NCBI GenBank assembly: GCA_030562195.1
Contig: JAUJPP010000012.1
Span: forward strand, 15,252,001-15,316,000
Direction: 5' to 3'
From: Nipponacmea schrenckii
Taxonomy: Eukaryota; Mollusca; Gastropoda; Lottiidae
DNA length: 64,000 bases
A program made the position numbers and the translations under genes. Shown here piece by piece: positions 12,038 through 25,200 of this stretch (the first letter of the stretch is position 1; every line of letters starts with the position of its first letter). A model generated the notes under the pieces. It ran no database searches. It was not told where the DNA came from and saw only the letters and a list, made by a program, of their open reading frames with translations.

Positions 12038-13030
12038 GAAAAAATGTATCTTGGATTTGAGGAGAAATAATTGGTCAAATGAACACTCTGGGATCTTACG
12101 ATTTACGTCTAATTGTTTATCAAAAAAGAATGCGCCAAGTTGAAAAATGTCAATTTTTTGGTCATTCTGCGAGGTATTTTACTTTTAACCAATGTGCTTT
12201 TTAATTCCTGCTATAGGTTATTGACTTGAGCTTCGTAGATAAAGCAAAACTGGTGTTATTTATTTCAAAATATTAATAAAAATTGTTTTTTAAATCTATA
12301 GATAATTAAAAAAAATTACTACGTATTTCTCTTGGCTGACATTCTGACAGGCCAACACGATGATGCATTTTGGTTATTTTTGCATGCCTACTGTACGTGA
12401 AGATGCAACCGGCAATTTCGTTTTCTCCAAAACATTCGTTTGCTTCAAGTTTCTATCGATAATCGATATTTACATACAATAAAATTCAGATCAATTTGCT
12501 AAAAACCTATGTATACATGTAGTATGAACGGGTGAAATGAGTTAAACATACAACAAAAAGCATTCCACAAATGAAACACGTTGAAACGTCATCTTTACCC
12601 CTAGATGTTCTTTAAGAACTATTTACATAGGCGGATTAATTTACTAAAAAACCGTGTTCTGCACATATATGGCAGTTATTTTAAATCACATCAATTTAAG
12701 CATTAAAATTAAACATCCACTCGAAAGGCAACAGGACCAATCTAGTATCAATGATTCTAATACCAACAGGAACACGTATAGCAGCCATTACGAGTCACCA
12801 TTTGACATCCTCGGGGACATTCAAAACGTTTTGGGCAAGCTGAAATTATAACACATAATATTTAGGTATCAATGAGATATTGATTATGTCAATCGCACGC
12901 CCAAAGGGGATCAACGATTCCTCTTACTCAATTCTTCGAGTGTTTGCTCTAGCCCAATCCCGTACATTTGGGAAACTCACATCATCAATATGCTCTGTGC
13001 CAAGTTAGCAAATCATTAGCGTTTCATTTT
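12038..13030. other. Intergenic DNA
   Basis: Mostly AT-rich. A 65-codon frame at 12654-12851 has somewhat polar, non-repetitive composition in its second half but no family signature or splice context I can defend. It is not called. Confidence 0.3.
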
Positions 13031-13680
13031 TTCTGAGGAAAGATTTGTGTCATATCATTTGGTTTTTTGGGTTTTTTTTAACGCAGCCATGAGCGTGTTC
13101 AGTGAAATATATCTTTCGAATCAATATTTATATTGAATTCGCGTCCCGACCGTTGAAATTATAATCTTGATATAAACTTACAAATGATTTGTCTATCACT
13201 ACAAACACAGGAACCACATTCTGGATATTTGGTACTGCTTCTACTGTTACAGTCTCCTCTTTTGATACATGCTACTCCACAATATTTGCCTGGAAATATC
13301 AGATAACAATGACTGTTGTTAGGAATGACCGTGAATCATGTGTTTAGCAATATATTACAGGATCGGTTTGTAACGGCATGTTTCTGGTGTGATTGAAATG
13401 TATACAAGTATACATCAATTGATAAGAAATTATCTACTTAGGTTTAATACATGGTATAATCCTTGGTAATTCGTAATCGTAGGTTTGAAAATAAGTAACA
13501 AGTTAGCCTTTTATCACACAGCGAGACGTCAGTGTAGGTAAAAACATTTACACATAAATCGAGCAATAAATAAATCACAAACAGAAAACGTGTATAAAAG
13601 GACATACCTTCAACAGAAATAAAATAAAGACTTAACACGGAAAATACCAACAAACATCCAAATAAATTCTTGGAGCACAT
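13031..13680 (-). CDS. Antistasin-like secreted cysteine-rich peptide, minus strand
   Basis: Proposed exons on the minus strand: exon 1 13680-13608 (ATG, 24-residue hydrophobic signal peptide, donor GTATGT); exon 2 13289-13182 (acceptor TTTCCAG, donor GTAAGT). A candidate last exon at 13032 onward follows TTTCCTCAG and completes a stop at once. Both introns are phase 1. The mature peptide has C-x3-C-x5-C-x10-C-x2-C-x-C, which fits the antistasin repeat. This family includes extracellular serine-protease inhibitors. The exon plan matches the plus-strand gene at 27654-29216, which has two such repeats, so the two may be paralogues. An alternative is another small disulphide-rich secreted peptide of unrelated function. 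The 3' exon is the weakest part. Confidence 0.6.
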
Positions 13681-15159
13681 CGTTATATTGAAGAGGATAT
13701 GTTGAAAGGCACGAATTCCGTATTATGTGAACTATGAATGAATTGGTTTTTAAACCTCCTTTTATATTCATTGACACAGTCGCATTCGAAACGAACGTTT
13801 TCCGGGTTTGATAACATCATTTTCCGTTTTGTCAATTAAATCCGGATGCTGTGATAAATGTCACATCCCCTTGGTGTTATTGCCCGTCTGGTGATGAGGT
13901 CCGTTATTTCAATCTTGTCGAATAATAACTCTTAAATTGTATATTGAGGACGTTCATATTTGTGTGTCAGAATGATATTTGAAAGCCAATATTTCTCCAT
14001 TAAAACCTCTTATTCCACCTAGTTATTCAAACATATTAAAGCTAACGTTATATTATACCTTTAAGAGGGGCGAAAGTTCAAATTATAAATATAACCCATT
14101 TTACTTTTCAAGTCCCAATAAGATATAAGAAAATCATGTGTAACACACTGCACGTTTATTATCCAACCCACGCTGGGATGAATAATATATAACAAGAATA
14201 ATTTCGAGATATTTTCCGCCGGTAGCAACTCAACATGTCGAATATAAGTTGTTAATGAGAAAACCACACAAATCACATACATGCACCTTCTCAGCAAGGC
14301 GAAATGATGTCATAGTTTATTTCCCCTGTTTCAAATGATTTGACGCTGGTGCATGGTAAAAAAATTTAATGTCGTAATGATTTCTTTGAAAATGTAGGTG
14401 CTAATTTAAAATCGTAGTAAGGATGATCACAATTGTAGGCGTCCAAGCCAAATATCTGTGCAATCCCGAAAAGATGACTAGTTTATAAGATTTATGTACA
14501 TGTAAATAGGAACTGTCAATGTTTATATATCATTGCCATTAGTTTTGTTGTTTATGAAGACAAAACGCTGTCCGCGTTAAATCTCTTTTGAAAGATTTAT
14601 GGTTTGAAGGCCATTCACACGGATAGCAAACTATCTTATAATGATATCATTTTGCTCTGCGTCGGAGATTCAGAAGCTTGTTCGCTTACTACATCCCCAC
14701 TTCTACTTCTGTCTTATACCTTCACTGCAATCTTAACATCATTACATTATTGTGTACTTTGATTGACTGTATTCACTAACGTACATGTACAATCCAACCA
14801 AATCACTGCATATACCAATCAAGGTATTAGACGAAGTTCGTACTAGTTTGACATTTTGAAGATATGCTTTCTGGCGAAATGGCATAAACCAGTCTATTCA
14901 CTACCATTAAATTTCAAATATACGTCTTTAGCGCTCAGTGCCATTCTCGAACGGTATGGATTTTTTCTATGTCGCAACATGCTCATGCATCACCAAAAAA
15001 AAAAACCAAAACCAAAAGCAGTTTAAATTTAATATTTAGAAGACGCTATAGAACATATTTTTAACCAATCAAAACATTATCTACGTGAGGATTTGAACCT
15101 GAAACAAATCAAGAATATTCGGTACAAACATGCACATTTTATTTTTTCAACACTAAGAT
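13681..15159. other. Intergenic DNA upstream of the minus-strand peptide gene
   Basis: The 5' part should carry the promoter of the minus-strand antistasin-like gene. A minus-strand frame at 14061-14297 begins with a hydrophobic stretch that could mimic a signal peptide, but no splice partner or motif supports it. Nothing else was recognised. Confidence 0.3.
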
Positions 15160-15362
15160 AAATGGATGTACTTATTTTTATTACATAATACATTTCGAAA
15201 CGCATACAAGTAACGTTATCAAATGGATGTACTACTTTTTACTTTATTACACACTACGCTTCGAAACACATACAGGTAACGTTATAATCGAGTATAAAAT
15301 TATACTTGATAACGTTACCTGTATGTGTTTCAAAACGTAGTATGTAATAAAGTAAGAAGTTT
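15160..15362. repeat. Direct plus inverted triplication of a ~70-bp unit
   Basis: The unit 'gatgtact..tttattaca...cgaaac.catacag.taacgttat' occurs directly twice (about 15164-15220 and 15234-15286). It then occurs as an inverted copy (about 15303-15360), so the last two form a hairpin. Several mismatches separate the copies. Confidence 0.6.
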
Positions 15363-15378
15363 TATATATGGATATAAA

Positions 15379-15584
15379 GATTACTTCAATAACATAAGGC
15401 GACGTTTCAACAAGTGTCCTCTTGTCTTCTTCAAGCCAAGTGTTGGCTATGAAAAGAATTACAGGTTTATAACAATCAATAAGGATCCTTTGATATCAAT
15501 TTTGTTCATATCCAACACTTGGCCTGAAGACAAGAGAACACTTGTCGAAACGTCGCCTAATATTTTATTAAAGTAATGTAATCG
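15379..15584. repeat. Inverted repeat resembling Penelope-type terminal sequence
   Basis: Arms of about 70 bp at 15379-15440 and 15512-15584 pair with roughly 85-90% identity across 'aggcgacgtttc', 'aacaagtgt', 'cttgtcttc' and 'ccaagtgttgg'. The block '..gaagacaag...cttgtcgaaacgtcgcc' resembles the terminal regions of Penelope-like elements, but no reverse transcriptase lies nearby. Called as a fold-back remnant. Confidence 0.55.
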
Positions 15585-16278
15585 TTATATAATAATCCAT
15601 ATAATTTGTTATAAATATTGCTAATCCGGTCATTATATGCCATTCAAAGATCAAGTAAGATGTAATACATCCATATAGTGTTGAATTAACTTTTTAACTT
15701 CTATATGTCTTATAAACAATACATATCATTATATGTTTATACGTTAATATGTGTTTTTTTTTTCATTCTTACTCTGCAAAACATTCATATCATATCATTT
15801 CGTAATATATAGTTGTTGTTTTTTAAATCTTTAACCAAATACAGTTTATAAAACAGATGTTATAGTTAATATATATATATAATATATAGTTAATGTATAA
15901 TATATATTCATAAGAGCACACAAAAGGTCAAATTTCAGTTAAAATTTAGGACTCTTTTTGGTAGAAATCTATAGAATAGAAATGTGTTTTCTTTTCATAG
16001 TAAGCTTACAATATATATGCTATTTTTTATCAACGTACTATTCCAAGGCTGATATTCCAATTCTATTCTCAAAAGGTTGGAAACCAATTCTAACAGACAA
16101 TGCATGTAGTTATCATATCTTACAATATAATATATTGCAATAATAATAAAAATCAATATTGCTTTGCAAATGTTTGTTGTTAGTTTATAACTGAATTAAC
16201 ATTGTTGACGATGACGTTCTTTTCCACGTACGGTTAATAACAGAGACATTTACATTTTATGATTAACAATATATCGAC
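15585..16278. other. AT-rich DNA downstream of the GH10 gene
   Basis: It should contain the GH10 3' UTR (minus strand). I see no canonical AATAAA close to the stop. TA-rich simple sequence lies around 15870-15910. No gene is supportable. Confidence 0.35.
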
Positions 16279-19200
16279 CTAAAAAAAGCGATACAAGTCA
16301 GTTCCAAACCAATAATTAAAAATTTTCAATTCACTTTTCTCACCTGAACCACTGAGGTTAATTTTCAGATTTTGGTGGCCTGCTCCAAGGTAGAAGTTCT
16401 GAGTATGAATAACTTTACCATTGTGATGCACCAGTAGCTTGTAATATCCTTTGAATCCTCGAATATGAACATTCTGTCCATGTTTTATATTGTGAGTCTC
16501 ATTGGTTCTCCACGTCTTCTTCAAAAGCTCGTGAACTTTTCTACCAGCAGCATTAGGCTAGAAACAACAAAAGGGACGTAAGAACCCAGACAAATCAGTA
16601 AGAGCCACAAGCAAATGATATCTGAGTGAGAAACAAAAATCAGAGATCCCAAAAATGAAACCAAATTTGATAGAAGGTGTTTTTACAATAAAATGTAATA
16701 TCAGATGTCTAAAAAACAGACTAGTTTTGTGAACTCGGCAAGAGGATGCTTGAGGTTCTCCGATCGAAATTCCGATAACCACACGAGAAAAAGGCGTTAC
16801 AGACTCACAGTTACGTTGTTTCCATTGGCTAAAGCGGCTTGTGGTCTCCAATGACGACCATCCCAGAAACCCCAAAACAGAACGCCTTTGACAGCTGGAT
16901 GACTAAAGAACAATCTTAACAAGTCCTCATATTTCTGAGCCTTCTTGTGTTCATCTGGTTCAGAAATATCCAGTTCTGTCACCCAGATCTCTAATCCTGT
17001 AGCAGCGAGTTCATCAAGACGTCTCTGTAAGGATAGAAATACTGTACTGTTTGGTTACCTTAACCGCGTAATCTGTCTTAATTTTTCAATTTGATCCAGA
17101 AGTAAAGACTTTCTAAGAAAGATCATTGCCGGCAGATTCGACCAGGGAGTAAGAAGTAGGCTAGCCATGGAATTGTAAACTTTAACATAAACATTATCTG
17201 TATATTATATAATATGATGATGTTACAAGATGCGTTACAAAGTGCAAATACCTTAATCAATTTACGCAATTGCTTGACTTACCTTGGCAATGGATACATC
17301 AACGTAAGAGCTGAAATGACTTTGTACTCCCAAACCGTGGAGTGGAACTCCTGCAGCATGGAACCAGTACGCCTGGTCTACAAGTGCCTAAAAGACAAAC
17401 AATACACATATTAGTAATATGGTCCCAAATAGTCGACCAGTTTGAACTATGGAACAAGATTTCATTCTAGTACGCGAATGGACAATAAAAATATTATTTG
17501 AAATGTTATATTCTTGTTTTATTCTGGGTCACTAAATATTTTACCAATCAGCTACACATTTTGAATAAAAAAAAATTTTAATTTTCGAATTCCATAAAAG
17601 TTCCATACGACATTTGGAAACGGAGTGCAGATATAAAAATAAATACAAAGGCAATATTATAGTATAACTTTTATAATAACAAAGCATATAACGTTTCAAC
17701 ACACTTTACACATGTCGGCATTAGATTATCCCTTGTGATTCTTGTTATTTGCTACAAGTGTCGTTATTAGATTTTCCTTCGTGTTTCATGTTATAATATC
17801 CTCTGTACCAGAATAGTCAATATTCCTTCCGAATGGAGACTACCTGTTTTGGATTGAATTTGAAATATTATCTAGACCTAACCCCCTAAAAGAAATAAGC
17901 TTCCTTATCAACATCAGGTCAATAGGTATCAATTATACTGACCAAAGTAGATTTGCCATCGGCTACCACATTGTATTCATTCAGGAAATTTTTGGAGTTT
18001 GGATCAGATTTGTGAGTTTCGCGGAACATATAAAATGTTATATATTCATCATTGAGTTTATCTTCGTAATAATGTAAATGTAAGTTCTCATTATTGACAT
18101 CCCAATGTTTAAATCTGAAAAAAAAATCATTTCAGCAGTTACTTATGCTTCGAAACAATTTAAGTTATAATTATATCAGATTTGGAAAATATTTCCTAGT
18201 TTAAAGGGGTGGAGGCAGCGAAGTGAAGCAATTCAATTTAACTATAAACAGGCCCCTAATTCGAGTATAAATTCAAAAGCCAAATATCAATATGATTAAA
18301 CAAAGTAATAGATATACAGCGGACCAGTTTAATGGAATGGTCTAGACGAAAATTTTAAATCAGCATCAGATTCTAAACCTTTCCGACGAATGAATCTTGA
18401 TAATCTGTCGTTAATATAAGAATACTTCCTTACACAGGTAATCGTTTCGCAACTAATGAAATTTTTCCACTTTTATATTATAAAATTGTCCATACTTACT
18501 TTCCCTTGAAGTGGCTTGTCATATCGTGTATATGATTGGTGATTTCTGATCGAAGTTGGTTGGAGGACATCGAATTTTGCCATGAAGGAACGAATTCCCC
18601 TCCCCAGAATATGTTGTGACCTCGCATTTTAATTCTAAAAAAAAAAAAAAATAAACAAGAGAAATATAACGAAGTCATTATCCAGGCAAGGTATACTCTT
18701 CCCAACATAACTTCGTTAAAGGGGCAGATTCGACATCCGTTTGACAAATCGTATTTAAGTCTAAGACTCGTTCTTTCTTGAGACACCACTGAATTTAACG
18801 TATATTTGAAGTGATTCTACTATATTTCTAGTAATGAGCTATTTACATATATTCATTACCCAAATCAACTACGAAAAATAAGCCGTACGTTTTATGCTTA
18901 CCCTCTGCTTTCCATTGAATTAATTGCTTTTAATGGTGTGTTAAAGTTGAAATGACCCTATAATAATATATAAAAGTTATAGTTATATGCATTAGATATT
19001 GATATAAGCTTTGACAAAGAAATGCAATATTGCTTGACAAAGACAAGAGTATCCTCGTTGAAAGGTCGTAAGTTGTTTAATAACATAATATATAATTGTG
19101 TCCACATTTAATATATTCTAAATAAGTTTGACAAAGAAAATCCGATCTGCATTAGTTGATATGTAAATTTAGTTAATTGAAGTATCATTAAAAAATGTAA

Positions 19201-22200
19201 GATAAGTATTTTCTAAAAAGAAATATTTCGATAATGACAGAATTATTATTTTCATAAAGTTTTAAAGATCGTTGTCTAAAAGGGCGCTAAAATTACCAAT
19301 CAAATGGAATATTTCACATAGTTTGACCTTACCTTCTGACCTTCAATAGATTGCCACTTACAGGCATTTTCAATCACACCCCATTCAAAGATATCATAGA
19401 AAAAGTTTTGGTAAGCTTTGTGGTTGTTATCAACAATCAGGTTGGCGTCGACTGCTGAACCCCATCCAAACTCACTGTTGACTTGTTGTACCTTTAATCA
19501 TATTTTTAAAAAATACACTTTCTCATAATTTTAGGTTTTTTTTCCATTTATGTCAATCTGACGATCATGTCTAGTAAACACTGTTAACCTTTTTTTTCAC
19601 GATTTCAGATATCAGCTGGATGCTAATATATAAACAATCATAGATCCAAAAAGCTCCTAAAATCGGTCCCACCTACTGTCCTGGAAAACAATCATAGATC
19701 CAAAAGCTCCTAATATCAGTCCCACCTACAGCCCTTTTGAGTGTTGAGTCATTTAAAATTAAGTTTATATTATTCCATTATCCTGTATAATGTCAAAATG
19801 AAATGAATGGAGTTTACTTCCTACTTTTCCTGAATTGGCTAATTGGCAAGGGCATGTATGGGAATTTTCTACCCTTTTAGTGATTTCCAAATATCGAGGG
19901 ATCTTTAACTGAACAGCCTGAAGCAAACAGGACCTCGGTTTATTATCCCATCAGAGGGACTAGACATACATCACTAAAAGGGGAAAACCAGGTTAAAAAT
20001 TGAAGTTCAAATCGACCTATGCCAGGATTGAAGCCCGGATCCAAGTGCAAGTGCCTTAATTACTGAGGCCACTGTGGTTGTCCGTATTGTAAGAGTCAAA
20101 TTCAAAATTACCTCAACTTGAAGACCCGAGGGTTGGGCACTTCCGGCTAAACTGAAATGATAGAATGCGGAGACACTTCTAGAAAAACGGTCACCGCCAA
20201 TAATTTTTTAGAATTTGAATGAAATGTATGTAAACGCCGTACAGCGTGCAATTATGGTATCTTCCGTGAAGCAATTAACAGGTATCACAGGTAGATTGTC
20301 TGTGAAACCATTGACATGCAGGGCCTGTATCACAGGAAGATTGAATCATGAACCGAAGCCTGTAGCCTGTAGACCTCACCTAGTGTGTGCCTCATCCCTC
20401 ACTCATAACGCCGAACACACGCGTACATAGTCAACAGCCATTTTGAATCTCTTAAGATTATAATATTTCAACAAAGGTTTGAGATCTCTCTTGAAGGTGG
20501 TTTTTCAATAGTTTTGCCTTTTAAAAACTTCGACTTATTGGGTTTGAAAAAAATTGATGATAGCTTGCCAGGCAAGGTAACATACGCCCACTGACAGCAT
20601 TGAATTTGAATAATAAATCGAGCAGTAGCTGAAACAATTACTGAATGAATATTGGAGTCAAGGGCAAAAACAGAAAAACTGTTTATGGAAAATCGTCAAA
20701 TTCAAACTTGACCAACATCTTTTTTTATTTCAATTTGACGCAATTTCACTAATTCAAGGGCAATAACTCAAAACAGTTCATTGAAAAACTGTCAAATTAA
20801 AACTTGACTTTGGTCTAATCAATTCCGATGCTCACACCAAGTTTCATCAAAATCCTTTTAAAATTTTGACAAGATTTTACTAAGCAATAACTCAAAAACT
20901 GTTCATCTAAAAAAATTATCAAATTCGAACTTGACCGCGTCTTATCAATTTCAATGCAAACACGAAGTTTCATTAAAATCCATTGAAAATTGTAGCTTCT
21001 ATTGCACCTATAATAAAATATTGATGCAAGGGCAATAACTAAAAAAACGTTTATCGAAAAATCTTCAATTTCGTACTTGACTGGTGTCTTATCAATTTCA
21101 ATACTCATACCAAGTTTCATCAAAATCCATTGAAAATTGTACCTCGTCGTCGTCGTCTTATCAATTGCAATGCTAACACCAACTTTCATTAAATTCCATT
21201 GAAAATTGTAGCTTCTATTGTGTCTTCAACAAATATAAAGGCACGGGCAATAACTCAAAAACCGTTTATCGAAAATTGTCCAAATCGAACTTGACCGCCG
21301 TCTTATCAATACCAACGGATAGGGGCGACGACAATATACGTCCACATACGGCGTATAAAAATGGTCGTGAACTACGTTCGTGTGTTTTGTTTCCCTGTAA
21401 GAACCTTACATAGTTCCATGTACAACTAAGGTTTGATATAAACAACAAAACACTAGGCCTTAGTTGTATAAAATTACAAGACTTCTAAGTCTGAAATTTC
21501 TTATTTTTTAGGGGGTGGGGTGCTATTGGTTCCTCTTTGTAAAAAACATGTCGGTGTCTACCTTATTGAGATATCAGATTTTCTAATACGATCAATTGCA
21601 GAATTAGCATCATGGGCGAAATTAGAGAGATAAGCTACTTCATCCATGCTGGCATCATCAACAATAAAGTTGGCACTTGGTTCACTGATCTGCACGTAGA
21701 ATCGAACACTTTTAACTGAAACAAAAAATAATTTAGAAATATATTTAGAATAATGAACAGTATCTGTCAATACAAAACTTCTATGGTTTTTAAATAGAAA
21801 TAAAACAATACGTAGTTTCTAATGTATTAAGATAATACATTAGAAACTACGTATGACTCTTACATAGAAATAATACATTAGAATCAACGTATGTCTCTTA
21901 CATAGAAATAATACATTAGAATCAACGTATGGCTCTTACGTAGAAATAATACATTAGAATCAACGTATGGCTCTTACGTAGAAATCATACATTAGAAATT
22001 GCGTATTGTTTTTACATAGAAATAATACATTAGAATCAACGTATGGCTCTTACATAGAAATAATACATTAGAATCAACGTATGGCTCTTACATAGAAATA
22101 ATACATTAGAATCAACGTATGGCTCTTACATAGAAATAATACATTATAATCAACGTATGGCTCTTACGTAGAAATAATACATTAGAAATTGCGAATTGTT

Positions 22201-25200
22201 TTTACATAGAAATAATACATTAGAAACCACGTATTTTTTTTACATTGAAATAATACATTAGAAATTGCGTATTGTGTTAACATGAAAATAATACATTAGA
22301 AATTACGTTTTGTTTTTACATGAAAATAATACATTAGAAATTGTGTATTGTTTTTACATAGAAATAATACATTAGAATCAAAGTATGGTCCTTACATAGA
22401 AATAAGTCATTAGAAACAATGTATAATTCTTCCATAAAAATTCGTTTGATTTCATACTTCCGTGAACTTTGTGAATATGATACAGTAGAACAGGTGTTTC
22501 GGCTAAATGGACATTGCACGGTTACGTCAAACAAAATAATGGTATTCTCGGTTTTATTTTTTCGACGTGCAATTCGGGAAATAATAATAATAATAAACGT
22601 TTAATTGAGGCCTGAAAATTGAGTTTTGTAATTCTACGATTACTTACTGTTTCCAGGAATGTAGGCATCACCACCAACATATATCCATCGTCCAGGATAA
22701 GAAAACTTAGTTTCTCCAACTTGCTTGTATTCATGTTTACCTAAAACACAATACATGTTATGATATTAAAGCAGATGTATGAATGTGGCGGTTTATTGTC
22801 TAGTATTAAGTCTTTTGAACAATCATAAATTGAGTCGTTCTATCAAGTCAGGGTATTTTCTCAGACTTAAATACGATTACAGGGGTAAACTTAAGAGAAA
22901 ATAATAATTAGTATTAATAAGTCAAAGGAGTGTAATGCAGTCGATCCAGGGTTATGGACAGAAAAAGGTTTGAATATACGATTGTTGTCCCAAAGGGCTG
23001 TATCTACATATTATATTATACAAATGATATCGTATGGTTGACTTTGTGTTAATCAAAATGCTTTGAATACTTTGTAGGGTGTGTGTCTTCTCCACAAGTC
23101 ACAATGTCAAGCTATTACTAACTTATTACTACTAATTCTATACCCTGATTGTAATAGACAATATTCTTGTATGAGGAGTGTAGAGATTTGATTAGATTGT
23201 ACAACAGCGAATAGAGGCGATTGGAGCCCTCAACAAAAGGTTGTAAACTTTCATTGCTATGTGTTCACATATTTTCGGTCGAGGCCTCTGATTGGTAATA
23301 TTCCATTTTCGCTAGCGTTTAAAGCAATCAAATCGATGCCTTTACAATCTAAAATAATACACGAAAAAAGTCTTTTGCATGTAGGATATAAGTTGTACCT
23401 CATCTTCCAGATAAAAATAATTTCTAATTGCGATTTACCATGAAAAATTATAGGATAGTAAATATACTTCATCTTACCGTTGTTGTCCAATATGTCGACA
23501 TACGCCAGGAAGTCGGAGTGCTTTTTGCCGTTGCCTGGGTTCAGAAGCTTGGCCCAGATCTTAAAGTAGTAATAATGACCTCCAGCTACGTGTACCTCTT
23601 GTGAAGGTCCAGAATAATCATGGTGTCTGTAATAACAATGACCGTCTGTGAAATTGTGACTACCATTCCATTACCCTAGTAGACTAAAATTAAGGTGTTA
23701 CCATTTTCGTAGTGTTGTCTTTGTTGATCTCGTACTCTTCCGTCATTTTTACATCCGCACATTTAGGCATTTTCCAGTGGCATAAAGTGATGCATATTGG
23801 TCGGGCTATCAACAAGTAATGGGTTTCTTGATACAATTAAAAGTATACTACCTCTTAGAATGATTACAAAAAAAAATGATATTGTTACATGTACAAAACA
23901 AGTCCATTAGTGCATGTACCTGGAGTCAAAACTGTACAACAAAGTTAAAAATCCATAAATCTTTATTATAATCCACCAAAAAAAGCTTTGCAGTATTTTT
24001 ATAATATTTACATTAGCTATTGTTTTTGTCCATTGGACTAATGTTAATACGTGTGGCGTTTATGAGACAATAACTGCCATTGCCTCATCACCAAAATATT
24101 GAGCGTAGTAATACACGGTAACCAATGTAAATAAACATGGCCGTCGCGCTATTAACGTCGATCATCTCCACGCTTGAACGTAAAATTCCAATTTTAATGT
24201 TGAATTCCAATATGTAATAAAGTTTCCATTAGCCTAACCCAAAGCCAATCTAATACTCACAGTCTCATACAAGAATAATTGGCAAAATGCGATAGAAATC
24301 AATCGAATTAGGCCTGAGTGTACTGGCCATAGCCGTAGACCCATTTGACCTAGTTACTCGCTTCAGTTTAAGAGCCTAAAAGTGCAGGTTTATGGATTGT
24401 TTAATATTAAGTTTCAAAATACTATACTTTTACCGGAAGTTAAATGAATTGAGTGTAAACTGTGGTCACCTATCGACATATGGAGTGGGCCTTCTTCTAG
24501 ATTGGTCTTTATAGTTTCTTTCATTTTCTCAACTTTCCTACTTGTTTACATGCGGTCAGGTGTATCACCGAATCACCTCTCCGTTGTTCAATTGTATCCG
24601 CGTTCATTAAATTTCATGATTTTGTTGCTTTTCATCGTTAAAGACGGAATTCATACCAAAATGTTTTATATTTATTGATAAATGAATTGATTTATAAAGA
24701 TTAAACATAAAATTGAGATAAACACTGTTTTTTCTTACATTTTGAGAGCTTTCCCCCGCGAACTATATTCTGACGAAAAGAAAATGGCTATTCCTTCAAC
24801 AAGATCAACTCCAGCGACAAAGGCGGGTAATATGAAATTTTCACGCAAAGAGTAGAATTTGTCGTGGTGACAGGTTTTGAAAACGTAAATATAAGCAATA
24901 AACGGTCACCCTATGGCGGTTATGGTCGTATATCAGGACAAAGGTTGGATGGAAAATTAATCATAAATGTGCTAACGCGCATTCATTCAATTTTCCATCC
25001 AACCTTTGTCCTGATATACGACCATAACCGCCATAGGGTGACCGTTTATTGCTTAAATAATAACTTAGTATAAAGTGACAAGGCGTCTTGAAATGGACAT
25101 AAAATTTAAGTTCTCAAAAAATTACATACCGTCCTGTAACTTTAAAACTGTGAGATCCACTTCGTTTGTCTGACGAAATAGATCCAGAACAGTCCAGACA

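Noticed and set aside
14061..14297. Signal-peptide-like minus-strand ORF
   Set aside because: It starts without an ATG at the annotated end, its hydrophobic stretch is the only suggestive part, and no partner exon or cysteine pattern was found.
15525..15562. Hammerhead ribozyme in a Penelope-type terminal repeat
   Set aside because: CTGAAGA and GAAAC are present, but CUUGUC pairs back into the GA of the CUGANGA core, so the canonical core cannot form, and a clean stem I/III cleavage triplet was not found.
20815..21189. 124-codon minus-strand ORF
   Set aside because: Its protein is an internal repeat (LMKLGVSIEIDKT-like) produced by the tandem units; it lies in a GH10 intron.
21811..22430. 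CRISPR-like array
   Set aside because: Units are contiguous 38-bp repeats with no unique spacers, in an intron of an animal gene. It is a minisatellite. The same holds for the 84-bp arrays.
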